Of a stretch of 64,000 nucleotides of DNA, positions 18,867 to 27,928 are shown in pieces. Source of the DNA: Noviherbaspirillum sp. Root189 (GTDB lineage Bacteria > Pseudomonadota > Gammaproteobacteria > Burkholderiales > Burkholderiaceae_D); assembly GCF_001428545.1 (NCBI RefSeq), contig NZ_LMHZ01000003.1, positions 1-64,000 of the forward strand. The letters are read 5' to 3'. The position numbers and the translations under genes are program-made. The notes under the pieces were generated by a model, which saw only the letters and a program-made list of their open reading frames with translations, had not been told where the DNA came from and did not search any database. Each line of letters starts with the position of its first letter. The first letter of the stretch is position 1.

Positions 18867-20974
18867 AACCATTCGTCGATCTGACGCGTTTTATCAATCC
18901 GCACAACGTCGTTGTGGTTGGCGCCTCCGCGCGAGAATCAAGCCAGGGGCGCCGACTGTACGATAACCTGCAGCTTCACTCGGCGATTCCGGGCAAGATC
19001 TACCCGGTCAACCCGGCATACCAGGACATAGGTGGCAAAACGTGCTGGCCGTCGATCCGCGATCTGCCAGCCGATGAAATCGATGTGGCGCTCATCGTGG
19101 TCAATGCATCTCTGGTGCTGGACAACTTGAGGCAATGCGTGGAACGCAGTATTCCGTTTGCCATCGTAATGACATCTGGCTTTTCCGAAGTGGGTGAAGA
19201 AGGCCGAAAGCTGGAAGGCGAAATAGCAGCGCTGTGCCGCACCACCGGCCTCCACGTTTATGGCCCAAACTGCCCAGGCTTCGTGAACGTCCGCGACCGT
19301 CTCGGCATGAACTTTTCACCGGCCTTTAAAGATGACTTGAACAGCGGTCCGATCGGGCTTGCAACGCAGGGCGGGGGGCTCGGCCGCAATTTGCTGCAGG
19401 GTCTTTCGTTTGGCGATGGCATAGGACTATGGTTTTCCGCCGGGAATGAAGTTGACCTGGAAATCCCTGACTTCATCGCGCACATGGCGAATGATCCGCA
19501 AATCAGAGTGATCGCGCTGCTGATGGAGGGTGTCAAGGATGGCCGACGGCTCACTGCAGCGTTGGAGCTGGCACGCGTTCGTAAAAAGCCGGTGGTGGTG
19601 CTGAAGATCGGGCGGTCGGAAGCCGGCGTGCGCGCTGCCCAGTCGCATACCGCTTCCGTCGCTGGAACGGCGGCCGTCAACAGCGCAGTGTTCCGCCAGT
19701 TTGGCGTGATTGAAGTGGGCGATCTCGACGAGTTGCTGGCCGTGGCGAATCTTCTCACACGGACGACATCCAAAAGCGGCAACGGTTTGTGCATCTATAC
19801 CTTCTCCGGCGGTACTGCGGCCCTGGCGGCCGACATCGCCGGCGCCGCGGGCTTGCCGATGTCCACCTTCTCGCCCGCCACGTCGTCTGCCCTCAAAAAG
19901 CTTTTGCCGGATTTTGCCAACATCGGCAATCCGGTCGATACCACCGCTGACATCCTGCGTAACCGGGAGTTGTCGGACGAATGCCTGCGCATTGTGTGCG
20001 CCGACCCCGCAGTGGGCACTGTCCTGTTCCCGATACCGATGGATTATGGCGATATCACCGAGGGCATGGCCAAAGGCATTGCCGAAGTCGTGGCCGAAAC
20101 CGACACGTTGATCGTCCCGGTCTGGATGAGCCGTCGGCTGGGCGGTGGCTTCCAGTTGATGGAAACGGCAGGCCTGTTGCCCTTCTTATCCATGTCGGAT
20201 GCGATTGCGGCCCTAAGCAAGGCGATATCCTGGAAACCGCAGGTATCCCGTTCAGGCGCTGTTGCGGACAAAACGGAAAAGACCGCCGGCGGTACGCGTA
20301 TGGTGAGCGAAGCGGAGACCAAGGCCATGCTGCGTAAAGCCGGGATCCGGGTTCCGAAAGGGCAGGTGGCTCAGAGCGTTGAGGAAGCGGTCGAGCACGC
20401 GACACAACTAGGCTTCCCGGTGGTGATGAAAGTTGTCAGCGCGCAGATCGCCCACAAGACCGAGGCGGGCGGGGTCAGGCTCAATATCGCTTCTGCGGAT
20501 GCTGTGCATGAAGCCTTTGCCGCAATCCATGAATCAGTCCCACGATACGCCCCGGCCGCGGTAATTGACGGCATCCTTGTTGAAAAAATGCTGCCTCAGG
20601 GCGGGCGCGAAGTGCTCATCGGCGTACACCGCGACATGGCGTTCGGCCTGATCCTGACGTTCGGCCTGGGCGGCATCTTCGTCGAGACCATTCGGGACGT
20701 GGCGCACCGTATGATCCCCTTGTCGCAGGAAGATGCACGTGAACTGGTCCGGGACATCAAGTACGTCGAGATACTGGAGGGTGTGCGTGGTCAGCCGCCG
20801 GTCGACTTTGCTGCGCTGGAGGCCCTGATCGTACAGATCTCGGATTTCGCCTGGGAGCACCGCGAAACTCTCCACGAAATGGAACTCAACCCCGTGTGGG
20901 TTGGTGCGACAGGCGAAGGCGCAGTGCCTCTGGACGCGCTGATTGCCTTCCGCTCCGGCCAGGACGGTGAGTGA
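18863..20974 (+). CDS. ADP-forming type acyl-CoA ligase (CoA-binding plus ATP-grasp)
   Basis: A 703-residue fused acyl-CoA synthetase of the NDP-forming kind. The N-terminal CoA-binding domain (about 8-135, VVVVGASARESSQGRR) is followed by succinyl-CoA-ligase-like domains with the phospho-histidine loop SHTASVAGT (about 272) and a C-terminal ATP-grasp domain (about 480-700; GFPVVMKVVS, HKTEAGGVRL). It makes or cleaves an acyl-CoA through acyl phosphate and phospho-His. It could either activate a substrate or recover ATP from a product thioester. The 4-bp overlap with maoC ties it to this pathway. A homologue with the same dehydrogenase neighbour occurs at 44906. Confidence 0.9.
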   Translation: MKPFVDLTRFINPHNVVVVGASARESSQGRRLYDNLQLHSAIPGKIYPVNPAYQDIGGKTCWPSIRDLPADEIDVALIVVNASLVLDNLRQCVERSIPFAIVMTSGFSEVGEEGRKLEGEIAALCRTTGLHVYGPNCPGFVNVRDRLGMNFSPAFKDDLNSGPIGLATQGGGLGRNLLQGLSFGDGIGLWFSAGNEVDLEIPDFIAHMANDPQIRVIALLMEGVKDGRRLTAALELARVRKKPVVVLKIGRSEAGVRAAQSHTASVAGTAAVNSAVFRQFGVIEVGDLDELLAVANLLTRTTSKSGNGLCIYTFSGGTAALAADIAGAAGLPMSTFSPATSSALKKLLPDFANIGNPVDTTADILRNRELSDECLRIVCADPAVGTVLFPIPMDYGDITEGMAKGIAEVVAETDTLIVPVWMSRRLGGGFQLMETAGLLPFLSMSDAIAALSKAISWKPQVSRSGAVADKTEKTAGGTRMVSEAETKAMLRKAGIRVPKGQVAQSVEEAVEHATQLGFPVVMKVVSAQIAHKTEAGGVRLNIASADAVHEAFAAIHESVPRYAPAAVIDGILVEKMLPQGGREVLIGVHRDMAFGLILTFGLGGIFVETIRDVAHRMIPLSQEDARELVRDIKYVEILEGVRGQPPVDFAALEALIVQISDFAWEHRETLHEMELNPVWVGATGEGAVPLDALIAFRSGQDGE

Positions 20975-21088
20975 TCGATTTAAAAGCCAGGCAACATGAA
21001 GTCGGCTCGCAATGCAGCGCAGGAAATGTGCAAGACCGGGCGGCCTTCAATAAACATGACGCATAGACCAAACCACTCAGAATAGTTT

Positions 21089-22243
21089 ATGGATTTCTCT
21101 CTCGACGCGACCCAGACTGAACTGCGCGATTCGCTACGCCGCTACCTGAAGGCGGAAGTTGCTCCAATTGTCGACCGTTACGAATCCGAAGGCAGGCTGG
21201 TGCCGCAGGAAATGGTGAAGGCAATGCGTGACTTTGGCCTTTTGGGCGGCATGCTGCCAGAGGAAAATGGCGGTTACGGTTTGCCGGTAATGACTTACGG
21301 CGTGCTGATCGCCGAGTTGGCGCGGGTTTGGCCTTCCTTGCGCAGCATTGTCAGTACCAGTAACCTGGCAGCATCGGTGCTAACCGACGGCGGCTCCCAA
21401 TACCTGAAGGAAAAATACCTTCCACGCGTATTGTCCGGCGAAGCCATCGCCAGCTTCGCGTTGAGCGAGCCGAATATCGGCTCCGATGCCGCCAATCTCG
21501 AAACCCGTGCTGTCGAAACCGATGCCGGATGGAAGGTCAATGGCCGCAAGCTCTACATCAGTCTTGGTCCGGTATGCGAACTGGGTGTGGTGTTTGTGCA
21601 GACGCAGCGTAAAAGCGGCGAACGCGGCGTGTCCTGTCTACTCTTTGAACGTGCCATGCCCGGTTTCTCCTCGAGTGCCATACCGAAGATGGGCATGCTG
21701 AGCTGCCCGCTTGGCGAGCTCTTGTTCGAAGATGTCGAGATTCCGGCAGCGAATCTTATTGGGGTTGAAGGCAAGGGCTTCGGCCTCGCCAAGAAGTATC
21801 TCAATATCGGTCGCTGCGTCGTCGCCTTTTCCGCACTTGGCATCGCCGAGGCGGCCTATGAAGCGGCAACAAAATACGCCGGTGAACGCATACAGTTTGG
21901 GCGGCCGATTGGCAGCTTTCAACTGGTGCAGCAAATGATTGCCGACATGATGACGCTGGTCGAAACATCGCGTCTGCTGTGCTGGCGGGCGGCGGATGCG
22001 CTCGACCGCAACGCGCCTGACAGCCAGATGCTCTGCTCGATGGCGAAGCGCCATGCCACCGACGCGGTGCTGCGGGTAGCGGAGATGTCGATGCAAGTAC
22101 ATGGCGGTGCCGGCTACACGACCCTTTTTCCCGTCGAGCGGTATTATCGCGACGCACGCCATTTAAGCATTGCCGAAGGGACTAACCAGATTCAGTCGCT
22201 GCTGATGGCACAAAGCGTGCTTGGTATATCGGCCTTGAAATAA
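21089..22243 (+). CDS. acyl-CoA dehydrogenase
   Basis: A 384-residue FAD-dependent ACAD. It has ASFALSEPNIGSDAANLETR, KVNGRKLYIS and, unlike its divergent-operon cousin, a standard catalytic Glu in IAEGTNQIQSLL near the C-terminus, as in short/medium-chain and glutaryl-type enzymes. The GRCVVAFSALGIAEAAYEAA helix is typical. A 114-bp gap precedes it, perhaps with its own start site. Two ACADs of different base chemistry in one catabolic region suggest two dehydrogenation rounds or substrates. Confidence 0.92.
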   Translation: MDFSLDATQTELRDSLRRYLKAEVAPIVDRYESEGRLVPQEMVKAMRDFGLLGGMLPEENGGYGLPVMTYGVLIAELARVWPSLRSIVSTSNLAASVLTDGGSQYLKEKYLPRVLSGEAIASFALSEPNIGSDAANLETRAVETDAGWKVNGRKLYISLGPVCELGVVFVQTQRKSGERGVSCLLFERAMPGFSSSAIPKMGMLSCPLGELLFEDVEIPAANLIGVEGKGFGLAKKYLNIGRCVVAFSALGIAEAAYEAATKYAGERIQFGRPIGSFQLVQQMIADMMTLVETSRLLCWRAADALDRNAPDSQMLCSMAKRHATDAVLRVAEMSMQVHGGAGYTTLFPVERYYRDARHLSIAEGTNQIQSLLMAQSVLGISALK

Positions 22244-22281
22244 CAGATTCTCATTGAACATTCACGTACATTCTTACCCCC

Positions 22282-23019
22282 ATGCCCCAAATCATTCCGA
22301 CTGCGCAGCGCGTTTTGCAAGTCTTTGAAGTTTACGCCAGGGAACGACGCCCCCTTTCAAATTCCGAAATGGCGCGCTATCTGGACTTGGCAGACAGTAG
22401 CTGCTCCGACCTGTTGTACACGCTGCGTCAAGCCGGCTATCTGCTCCGCTCACCCAAGTCGCGGTATTTCCATCCAACTGCCAGACTCCTTGACGTGGCG
22501 CAAGGGATCGCCGCGGCAGATCCCTTGCAGGCATTCGCCTCGGAAGCGCTGGAAATATTGACCCGGCAGTCGGGAGAGTCGTCGATGTGTGGCCTGCTGG
22601 ATGGGAATAAAGTGAAAATCTATGCCAGTCAGGAGAGTCCGCGTGCACTGCGTTATGTCCTGCAGCCCGGGACCACGCTCGAATTGCATGTCACGGCACT
22701 CGGCAAAGCGATACTGGGCGAAATGGACGAAGCCAGCCGTAACGCTTTGATCGATACGCTGCACTTCGAGCCAGTTACGTCCAGCAGCATTACCGCGGCT
22801 GCAGCCCTGCGTGCGCAGATTGAGGAGCAGCTGCCGAAAAAATACTTCATTACGCGCAATGAAGGCAACGAAGGTGTATCTGCGATCGGCATTGCCGGAC
22901 GCGTCGGCGGCCAGCTGACGGCGCTGTCTATTGTCGGTCCGACCCACCGTATCGATGACGATGTGGAGAAATACATCAAGATAATTCTCGACGCACGGGC
23001 TGAGTTTTTCGAATCATAG
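22282..23019 (+). CDS. IclR-family transcriptional regulator
   Basis: A 245-residue regulator with an N-terminal winged helix (about 8-65; SNSEMARYLDLADSS, the recognition helix before CSDLLYTLRQAGYL) and a C-terminal ligand-binding domain (GTTLELHVTALGKAILGEM, NEGNEGVSAIGIAG). It sits inside the plus-strand operon, 38 bp after the dehydrogenase, and is the only regulator in the 10-25 kb region. It is therefore the likely controller of both divergent operons through the palindromes near 17.45 kb. That link is inference. Confidence 0.9.
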   Translation: MPQIIPTAQRVLQVFEVYARERRPLSNSEMARYLDLADSSCSDLLYTLRQAGYLLRSPKSRYFHPTARLLDVAQGIAAADPLQAFASEALEILTRQSGESSMCGLLDGNKVKIYASQESPRALRYVLQPGTTLELHVTALGKAILGEMDEASRNALIDTLHFEPVTSSSITAAAALRAQIEEQLPKKYFITRNEGNEGVSAIGIAGRVGGQLTALSIVGPTHRIDDDVEKYIKIILDARAEFFES

Positions 23020-23048
23020 GATCGAGGATCTAAAGAAAGGCGATAAGC

Positions 23049-24176
23049 ATGGCTGGTCCATTGAGTGGTTTTACGGTAGTCGAAATGGCGGCGATCGGCC
23101 CCAGTCCGTTTTGCGCGATGATGCTGGCAGATATGGGAGCGGATGTCATACGCATCGACCGGTTGACGGCTGGTTTTTTCGGGAGTGGCGGCATCATCGA
23201 CCGCGGCCGCCGTACTATCGCACTCGATCTCAAGAAACCAGGGGCTGTTGATATCGTACTTGCCCTCATTGAAAAAGCAGACGCACTACTGGAAGGCTTC
23301 CGGCCGGGCGTGATGGAAAGGCTGGCGTTAGGGCCTGACGTTTGCCTGGAGCGTAATCCGCGTCTCGTGTACGGGCGCATGACCGGGTGGGGACAGGAAG
23401 GTCCATTGGCCCAGGCTGCGGGGCACGACCTGAACTACATCGCAATCACGGGTGCTCTGCACGCGATGGGATATGCCGACCGCCCGCCGACGCCTCCATT
23501 GCATCTTGTTGGCGATATGGGTGGCGGCGCAATGATGCTGGCATTCGGCATCCTGTGCGGCTTGCTTGAAGCCAGCCGCACGGGAAAAGGTCAGGTGGTA
23601 GACGCTGCGATCTGTGACGGCGCTTCCCTCCTGGCCAGTACCTACCACGGAAAAATTCGACGTGGTGAATGGGTCAATCAGCGGCAGTCCAACATGCTTG
23701 ATGGCGGCGCACATTTTTATGGCTGCTATGCATGTGCAGATGGAAAGTTTGTCTCTGTCGGCGCGATCGAGCCGCAGTTTTACCAGTTGTTGCTGGAGCT
23801 GTGCGGCATCAAGGACAACGACTTCCTCCAGCAATGGGAGCGTGAACAGTGGCCGCTGCTACGTGCCAAGCTCGCAAGTATCATAGCCGGCAAGACGCGG
23901 GAGCAGTGGTGCGCACTGCTGGAAGGTACCGATGTCTGCTTCGCGCCGGTCCTTGATTTCCTCGAGGCGCCGGACTATCCCCACAACAAGGAACGCGGAA
24001 GCTTCATCGAGACCGATGGCATTGTCCACCCGGCGCCCGCTCCGCGCTTTTCACGGACACCCGGACAAGCGCTGCCTATCCCAAAAAACGGTCAACACAC
24101 GGAGGAATTGCTGATCGAACTGGGCATGAGCGAAGCCGATATCCAGACATTCCGCGAGCGCGGCGTTATCGCTTGA
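23049..24176 (+). CDS. alpha-methylacyl-CoA racemase (CaiB/BaiF family III)
   Basis: A 375-residue family III CoA-transferase fold whose sequence follows alpha-methylacyl-CoA racemase rather than formyl-CoA transferase (GFRPGVMERLALGP, RMTGWGQEGPLAQ, AGHDLNYI). As I recall the M. tuberculosis racemase catalytic set, His126, Asp156 and Glu241 are found at exactly those numbers (AGHDLN, LVGDMGG, GAIEPQF). The enzyme epimerises 2-methylacyl-CoA between R and S so that S-specific acyl-CoA dehydrogenases can act. Its presence points to a 2-methyl-branched substrate. Ribosome site AAAGG. Transferase activity is less likely. Confidence 0.88.
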   Translation: MAGPLSGFTVVEMAAIGPSPFCAMMLADMGADVIRIDRLTAGFFGSGGIIDRGRRTIALDLKKPGAVDIVLALIEKADALLEGFRPGVMERLALGPDVCLERNPRLVYGRMTGWGQEGPLAQAAGHDLNYIAITGALHAMGYADRPPTPPLHLVGDMGGGAMMLAFGILCGLLEASRTGKGQVVDAAICDGASLLASTYHGKIRRGEWVNQRQSNMLDGGAHFYGCYACADGKFVSVGAIEPQFYQLLLELCGIKDNDFLQQWEREQWPLLRAKLASIIAGKTREQWCALLEGTDVCFAPVLDFLEAPDYPHNKERGSFIETDGIVHPAPAPRFSRTPGQALPIPKNGQHTEELLIELGMSEADIQTFRERGVIA

Positions 24177-24202
24177 CAGATAAAACCGTTCTGCTGCGGT
24201 CA

Positions 24203-24214
24203 CCGGCGTGCCGG
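24203..24214. promoter_or_regulatory. palindrome CCGGC-GT-GCCGG before the hydratase gene
   Basis: A perfect 5-bp-arm inverted repeat in the 85-bp gap between the racemase and hydratase/isomerase genes. It shares the core CGGCGTGCCG with the perfect palindrome at 17471-17484. It also lies inside a larger hairpin-capable stretch (CTGCTGCGG paired with CCGGCAGCAG), so it may act as an RNA structure instead of an operator. Confidence 0.35.
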
Positions 24215-24261
24215 CAGCAGCCTGAAATCAGCACTGATAACGTGACGTGGAGACCTGTCCT

Positions 24262-25071
24262 ATGCAAGCACATCCAAACGAGTACAAGACGATCCTGTAC
24301 AGCCAGGAAGCCGGGGTGGCCACAATCACGTTGAACCGGCCCGCTCAGAAAAATGCGCTGGATATGGTTATACGGGAAGAACTCAGCGAAGCGATCAGTG
24401 CTATTCGTCGCGACCCTACGGTGCGGGTCTTGATCCTTGGCGGCACAGGTGGCGCGTTTTGCGCAGGCGGCGATATCAGCACGATGCATTCCGGCGCATC
24501 AGCCGAAGAATCGCGCGAGCGCATGGTCAAGCTGCACTACACGATTGAGGAGTTGATCACTCTCGACCGGCCTGTGATTGCCAAGGTCGACGGGCCAGCC
24601 TATGGTGCCGGCTTCGGACTGGCTTTAACCGCTGATCTCATCCTTGCTTCGCCGCGCGCGCGCTTTTGCCTTTCCTTCCTGCGCCTCGGCGCCATTCCAG
24701 ATTGCGCCACCTTCTACACGCTTCCGCGCATGGTTGGGCTTCAGCGTGCCAAGGAACTTGCTTTCTCGACGCGAGAGTTTGGTGCTGAGGAAGCAAAGGA
24801 CATGGGAATTGTTTGCGAAATCCAGCCATGCGACCGTATCGATGAGCGCGCGCGTCAGATTGCGCTGTCCATGACCGCACTTCCATCATCGGCGCTTTCC
24901 ATCACGAAGCGCGGTTTCAATGCCTCGCTCAACAGTGACCTTGGCACGATGCTTGAACTGGAGGCAGCCGGGCAGGGAGTCGCACGCTCTTCCGAGTATC
25001 ACCGTGATGCAGCTAGGCGATTCGTCAATAAGGAACCGCAGCGTTTCAGGTGGCCGCAAGAGGACGATTAG
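24262..25071 (+). CDS. enoyl-CoA hydratase/isomerase family protein
   Basis: A 269-residue crotonase-fold protein with the oxyanion-hole segments GGTGGAFCAGGDIS and GPAYGAGFGLALTADL. The two glutamates used by true hydratases are absent: the first site is within GFGLAL and the second within LSFLRLGAIPD, where the Pro-Asp resembles PaaG-type isomerases. It may be a double-bond isomerase or have another crotonase activity such as hydrolase or C-C lyase. ATG 24262 has a GGAG site; a GTG at 24247 is also in frame. Last gene of the plus-strand operon. Confidence 0.87.
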   Translation: MQAHPNEYKTILYSQEAGVATITLNRPAQKNALDMVIREELSEAISAIRRDPTVRVLILGGTGGAFCAGGDISTMHSGASAEESRERMVKLHYTIEELITLDRPVIAKVDGPAYGAGFGLALTADLILASPRARFCLSFLRLGAIPDCATFYTLPRMVGLQRAKELAFSTREFGAEEAKDMGIVCEIQPCDRIDERARQIALSMTALPSSALSITKRGFNASLNSDLGTMLELEAAGQGVARSSEYHRDAARRFVNKEPQRFRWPQEDD

Positions 25072-25339
25072 TTCGATTCTTGCATTGCTCAATGACTCTA
25101 CGCTGGCGGCAACGCGTGCATCGCTGAACCCAGTACCAACATAACGAATTCTTCGCAACCCGGGCGCGCCACTGTATCGACCCGGCGGCGCCCTTCAGCC
25201 CAACGGCATGCACCAGCCATGGTGCGGCCTTTACTTTGCTGTCTTCCATACCGGTATGGAAAGGTGGGGCGATAGTCAGCGCCAGCTCATTAATTTGCAT
25301 ATCGTGAAAAGCTCATGCATAATGTGGCGCTAATCTTAT
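25072..25339. other. intergenic region between the catabolic operon and icd
   Basis: No supported gene. Short reading frames on both strands lack family features. The right part, next to the GTCTTATATAAGAC palindrome, is AT-rich and should contain the icd promoter. Confidence 0.35.
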
Positions 25340-25353
25340 GTCTTATATAAGAC
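25340..25353. promoter_or_regulatory. perfect 14-bp palindrome upstream of icd
   Basis: GTCTTATATAAGAC is its own reverse complement and sits 115 bp before the icd start. Very similar ATGTCTTATATAAGACAT-like operators are, to my recollection, known for GntR-family regulators of TCA and methylcitrate genes in beta-proteobacteria. It is therefore probably an operator overlapping the icd promoter. No such regulator is encoded in this window. Confidence 0.65.
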
Positions 25354-25468
25354 CTCGCCTGACCACATACTGGTCGTCAACAAAGGCGGCGTTGAGCGTA
25401 AGCCGAGATAGGCAAAAATTGTAAATTGCAGAATTTCTAAAACCTCCGCGATAACCGAGGAAACAGCC

Positions 25469-27703
25469 ATGAACAGCGATCCGACCATCATTTACACGCT
25501 CACTGACGAGGCGCCTTTGTTGGCGACCCACGCTTTTCTGCCCATCATCAGCGCTTTTACCAAGCCGGCCGGGATTCGCATCGAGCAGAGCGACATTTCC
25601 GTCGCAGCACGTATCCTCGGCAACTTCTCCGATTACCTTACGCCGGAGCAGCGCGTGCCGGACACGCTCAGCCAACTGGGCAAGAAAACACTCGAGTCGG
25701 ACGCCAACATCATCAAGCTGCCCAACATCAGTGCCTCGGTGGGTCAGTTGCTGGCAGCGATCAAAGAATTGCAGGGCAAGGGCTATAACATTCCCGACTA
25801 CCCCGCCGAGCCGAAGACTGACGAAGAAAAAGCCATCAAGGCTCGCTACGGCTCCTGCATCGGCTCTGCCGTCAATCCGGTGCTGCGCGAAGGCAACTCC
25901 GATCGCCGGGCACCGCGCGCCGTCAAGGAATACGCACGCAAGAACCCGCACTCGATGGGCGAATGGTCGCAAGCCTCGCGCACCCATGTGTCGCACATGA
26001 CCAGCGGTGACTTTTACCACGGCGAAAAGTCGATGACGCTGGACAAAGCACGCGACGTGAAGATGGAACTCGTCACCAAGAGCGGCCGGACCATCGTCTT
26101 GAAGCCGAAAGTCTCGTTGCAGGAAGGCGAGATCATCGATTCTATGTTCATGAGCCGCAAGGCGCTGCTGGACTTTTACGAGAAACAGATCGAAGACGCG
26201 CACAAGACCGGCGTGATGTTTTCCTTGCACGTCAAGGCAACGATGATGAAGGTGTCGCACCCGATCGTCTTCGGCCACTGCGTCCGCATGTTCTACAAGG
26301 AAGCGTTCGATAAACACGGCGCATTCCTTGACAGCTTGGGTGTGAACGTCAACAACGGCATGGCCGACCTGCACAGCAAGCTTGCCAAACTGCCAGACTC
26401 GCAGCGCGAAGAAATCATCCGTGACTTCCATGCCTGCCAGGAGCACCGCCCTGCATTGGCGATGGTCGATTCGGCAAAGGGCATCACTAACTTTCATTCG
26501 CCGAACGATGTGATCGTCGATGCGTCCATGCCGGCCATGATCCGTGCCGGCGGCAAAATGTACGGTGCCGACGGCCGGCTTAAGGAAGTCAAGGCCGTGA
26601 TCCCCGAGAGCACCTTCGCACGTATCTATCAGGAGATCATCAACTTCTGCAAATGGCATGGTGCGTTTGATCCGCGTACGATGGGCACCGTGCCCAATGT
26701 AGGCCTGATGGCGCAGCAAGCCGAGGAATACGGTTCACATGACAAGACTTTCGAAATCCAGGAAGACGGCGTCGCCAATATCACCGACCTGGCCACCGGC
26801 GAGGTGCTGCTGACGCAGAATGTCGAGCAGGGCGACATCTGGCGCATGTGCCAGGTCAAGGATGCGCCAATCCGTGACTGGGTCAAGCTGGCCGTCACGC
26901 GAGCACGCAACTCCGGCATGCCGGCAGTGTTCTGGCTCGACTCTTACCGCCCGCACGAAAACGAGGTGATCAAGAAGGTCAAGACCTACCTGGAAGACCA
27001 TGACACGACCGGACTGGACATCCAGATCATGTCGCAGGTACGTGCGATGCGTTATACGCTCGAACGCGTAAGCCGCGGGCTTGATACGATTTCGGTCACC
27101 GGCAATATTCTGCGTGACTACCTGACCGACCTGTTCCCGATCCTGGAACTGGGTACAAGCGCGAAGATGCTTTCCATTGTCCCGCTGATGGCCGGCGGCG
27201 GCATGTATGAAACCGGTGCCGGCGGTTCGGCGCCCAAGCATGTGCAGCAACTGGTTGAAGAAAACCATCTGCGCTGGGATTCGCTCGGTGAGTTTCTCGC
27301 GCTAGCCGTGAGCCTGGAAGACTTGGGCATCAAGACTGGGAACATCAAGGCAAAGATTCTGGCCAAGACTCTCGATGCAGCTACCGGCAAGCTGCTGGAC
27401 AATCGCAAGTCGCCTTCACCCAAGACCGGCGAACTGGACAACCGTGGAAGCCAATTCTACTTGGCCATGTACTGGGCACAGGAACTGGCGGCGCAGAAGG
27501 ACGACACTGAACTTGCCGCTTCGTTCGCGTCGCTGGCAAAGGCGCTCACGGACAACGAACAGAAGATCATTGCTGAGCTGATTGCGGTGCAGGGAAAACC
27601 TGTAGACATTGGCGGTTACTACAAGCTTGATGATACGAAAGTAAAGGCAGTCATGCGTCCAAGCGCGACGTTCAACGCGACTCTGGAGAGCGTGGCGGTC
27701 TGA
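25469..27703 (+). CDS. icd: isocitrate dehydrogenase (NADP), monomeric type
   Basis: TCA-cycle enzyme converting isocitrate to 2-oxoglutarate. The 744-residue length and sequence are those of the monomeric class (family about 740 residues), which is unrelated in sequence length to dimeric Icd. Family landmarks include the substrate loop [19 protein letters not shown] (about residues 130-148), [10 protein letters not shown], the long central [18 protein letters not shown] and the C-terminal [21 protein letters not shown] site precedes the ATG. Monocistronic, probably controlled through the palindrome upstream. Confidence 0.97.
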   Translation: MNSDPTIIYTLTDEAPLLATHAFLPIISAFTKPAGIRIEQSDISVAARILGNFSDYLTPEQRVPDTLSQLGKKTLESDANIIKLPNISASVGQLLAAIKELQGKGYNIPDYPAEPKTDEEKAIKARYGSCIGSAVNPVLREGNSDRRAPRAVKEYARKNPHSMGEWSQASRTHVSHMTSGDFYHGEKSMTLDKARDVKMELVTKSGRTIVLKPKVSLQEGEIIDSMFMSRKALLDFYEKQIEDAHKTGVMFSLHVKATMMKVSHPIVFGHCVRMFYKEAFDKHGAFLDSLGVNVNNGMADLHSKLAKLPDSQREEIIRDFHACQEHRPALAMVDSAKGITNFHSPNDVIVDASMPAMIRAGGKMYGADGRLKEVKAVIPESTFARIYQEIINFCKWHGAFDPRTMGTVPNVGLMAQQAEEYGSHDKTFEIQEDGVANITDLATGEVLLTQNVEQGDIWRMCQVKDAPIRDWVKLAVTRARNSGMPAVFWLDSYRPHENEVIKKVKTYLEDHDTTGLDIQIMSQVRAMRYTLERVSRGLDTISVTGNILRDYLTDLFPILELGTSAKMLSIVPLMAGGGMYETGAGGSAPKHVQQLVEENHLRWDSLGEFLALAVSLEDLGIKTGNIKAKILAKTLDAATGKLLDNRKSPSPKTGELDNRGSQFYLAMYWAQELAAQKDDTELAASFASLAKALTDNEQKIIAELIAVQGKPVDIGGYYKLDDTKVKAVMRPSATFNATLESVAV

Positions 27704-27764
27704 AGCCAGCGGCGCTAAATAATCTGTCGATGCCTTTGTCCGGCAACCTGTTTGAATCGCTGTA

Positions 27765-27797
27765 ACCTCGGTACGACGAACCATGTGGTACCGAGGT
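27765..27797. other. strong hairpin downstream of icd
   Basis: ACCTCGGTAC (27765-27774) and GTACCGAGGT (27788-27797) form a perfect 10-bp stem with a 13-base loop, 62 bp past the icd stop. Neither side has a T-run. It may mark the icd transcript end or stabilise it; a site for another process is possible. Confidence 0.4.
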
Positions 27798-27928
27798 GCA
27801 GATCAAAAGTAAATAGGGGGAAATGAGCGCCGCTTTTCGTATAATTGACCATGTCGGGGCGTCCGGTCACGTTTGTCCAAGCTTTTATGCGTGATGGGTT
27901 TACCGCGCTGCTAGCAGTACTTTGTTGA

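Noticed and set aside
25343-26719. Long minus-strand frame of 458 codons across icd
   Set aside because: It is antisense to a clear monomeric isocitrate dehydrogenase, His/Arg/Val-rich and without family features.
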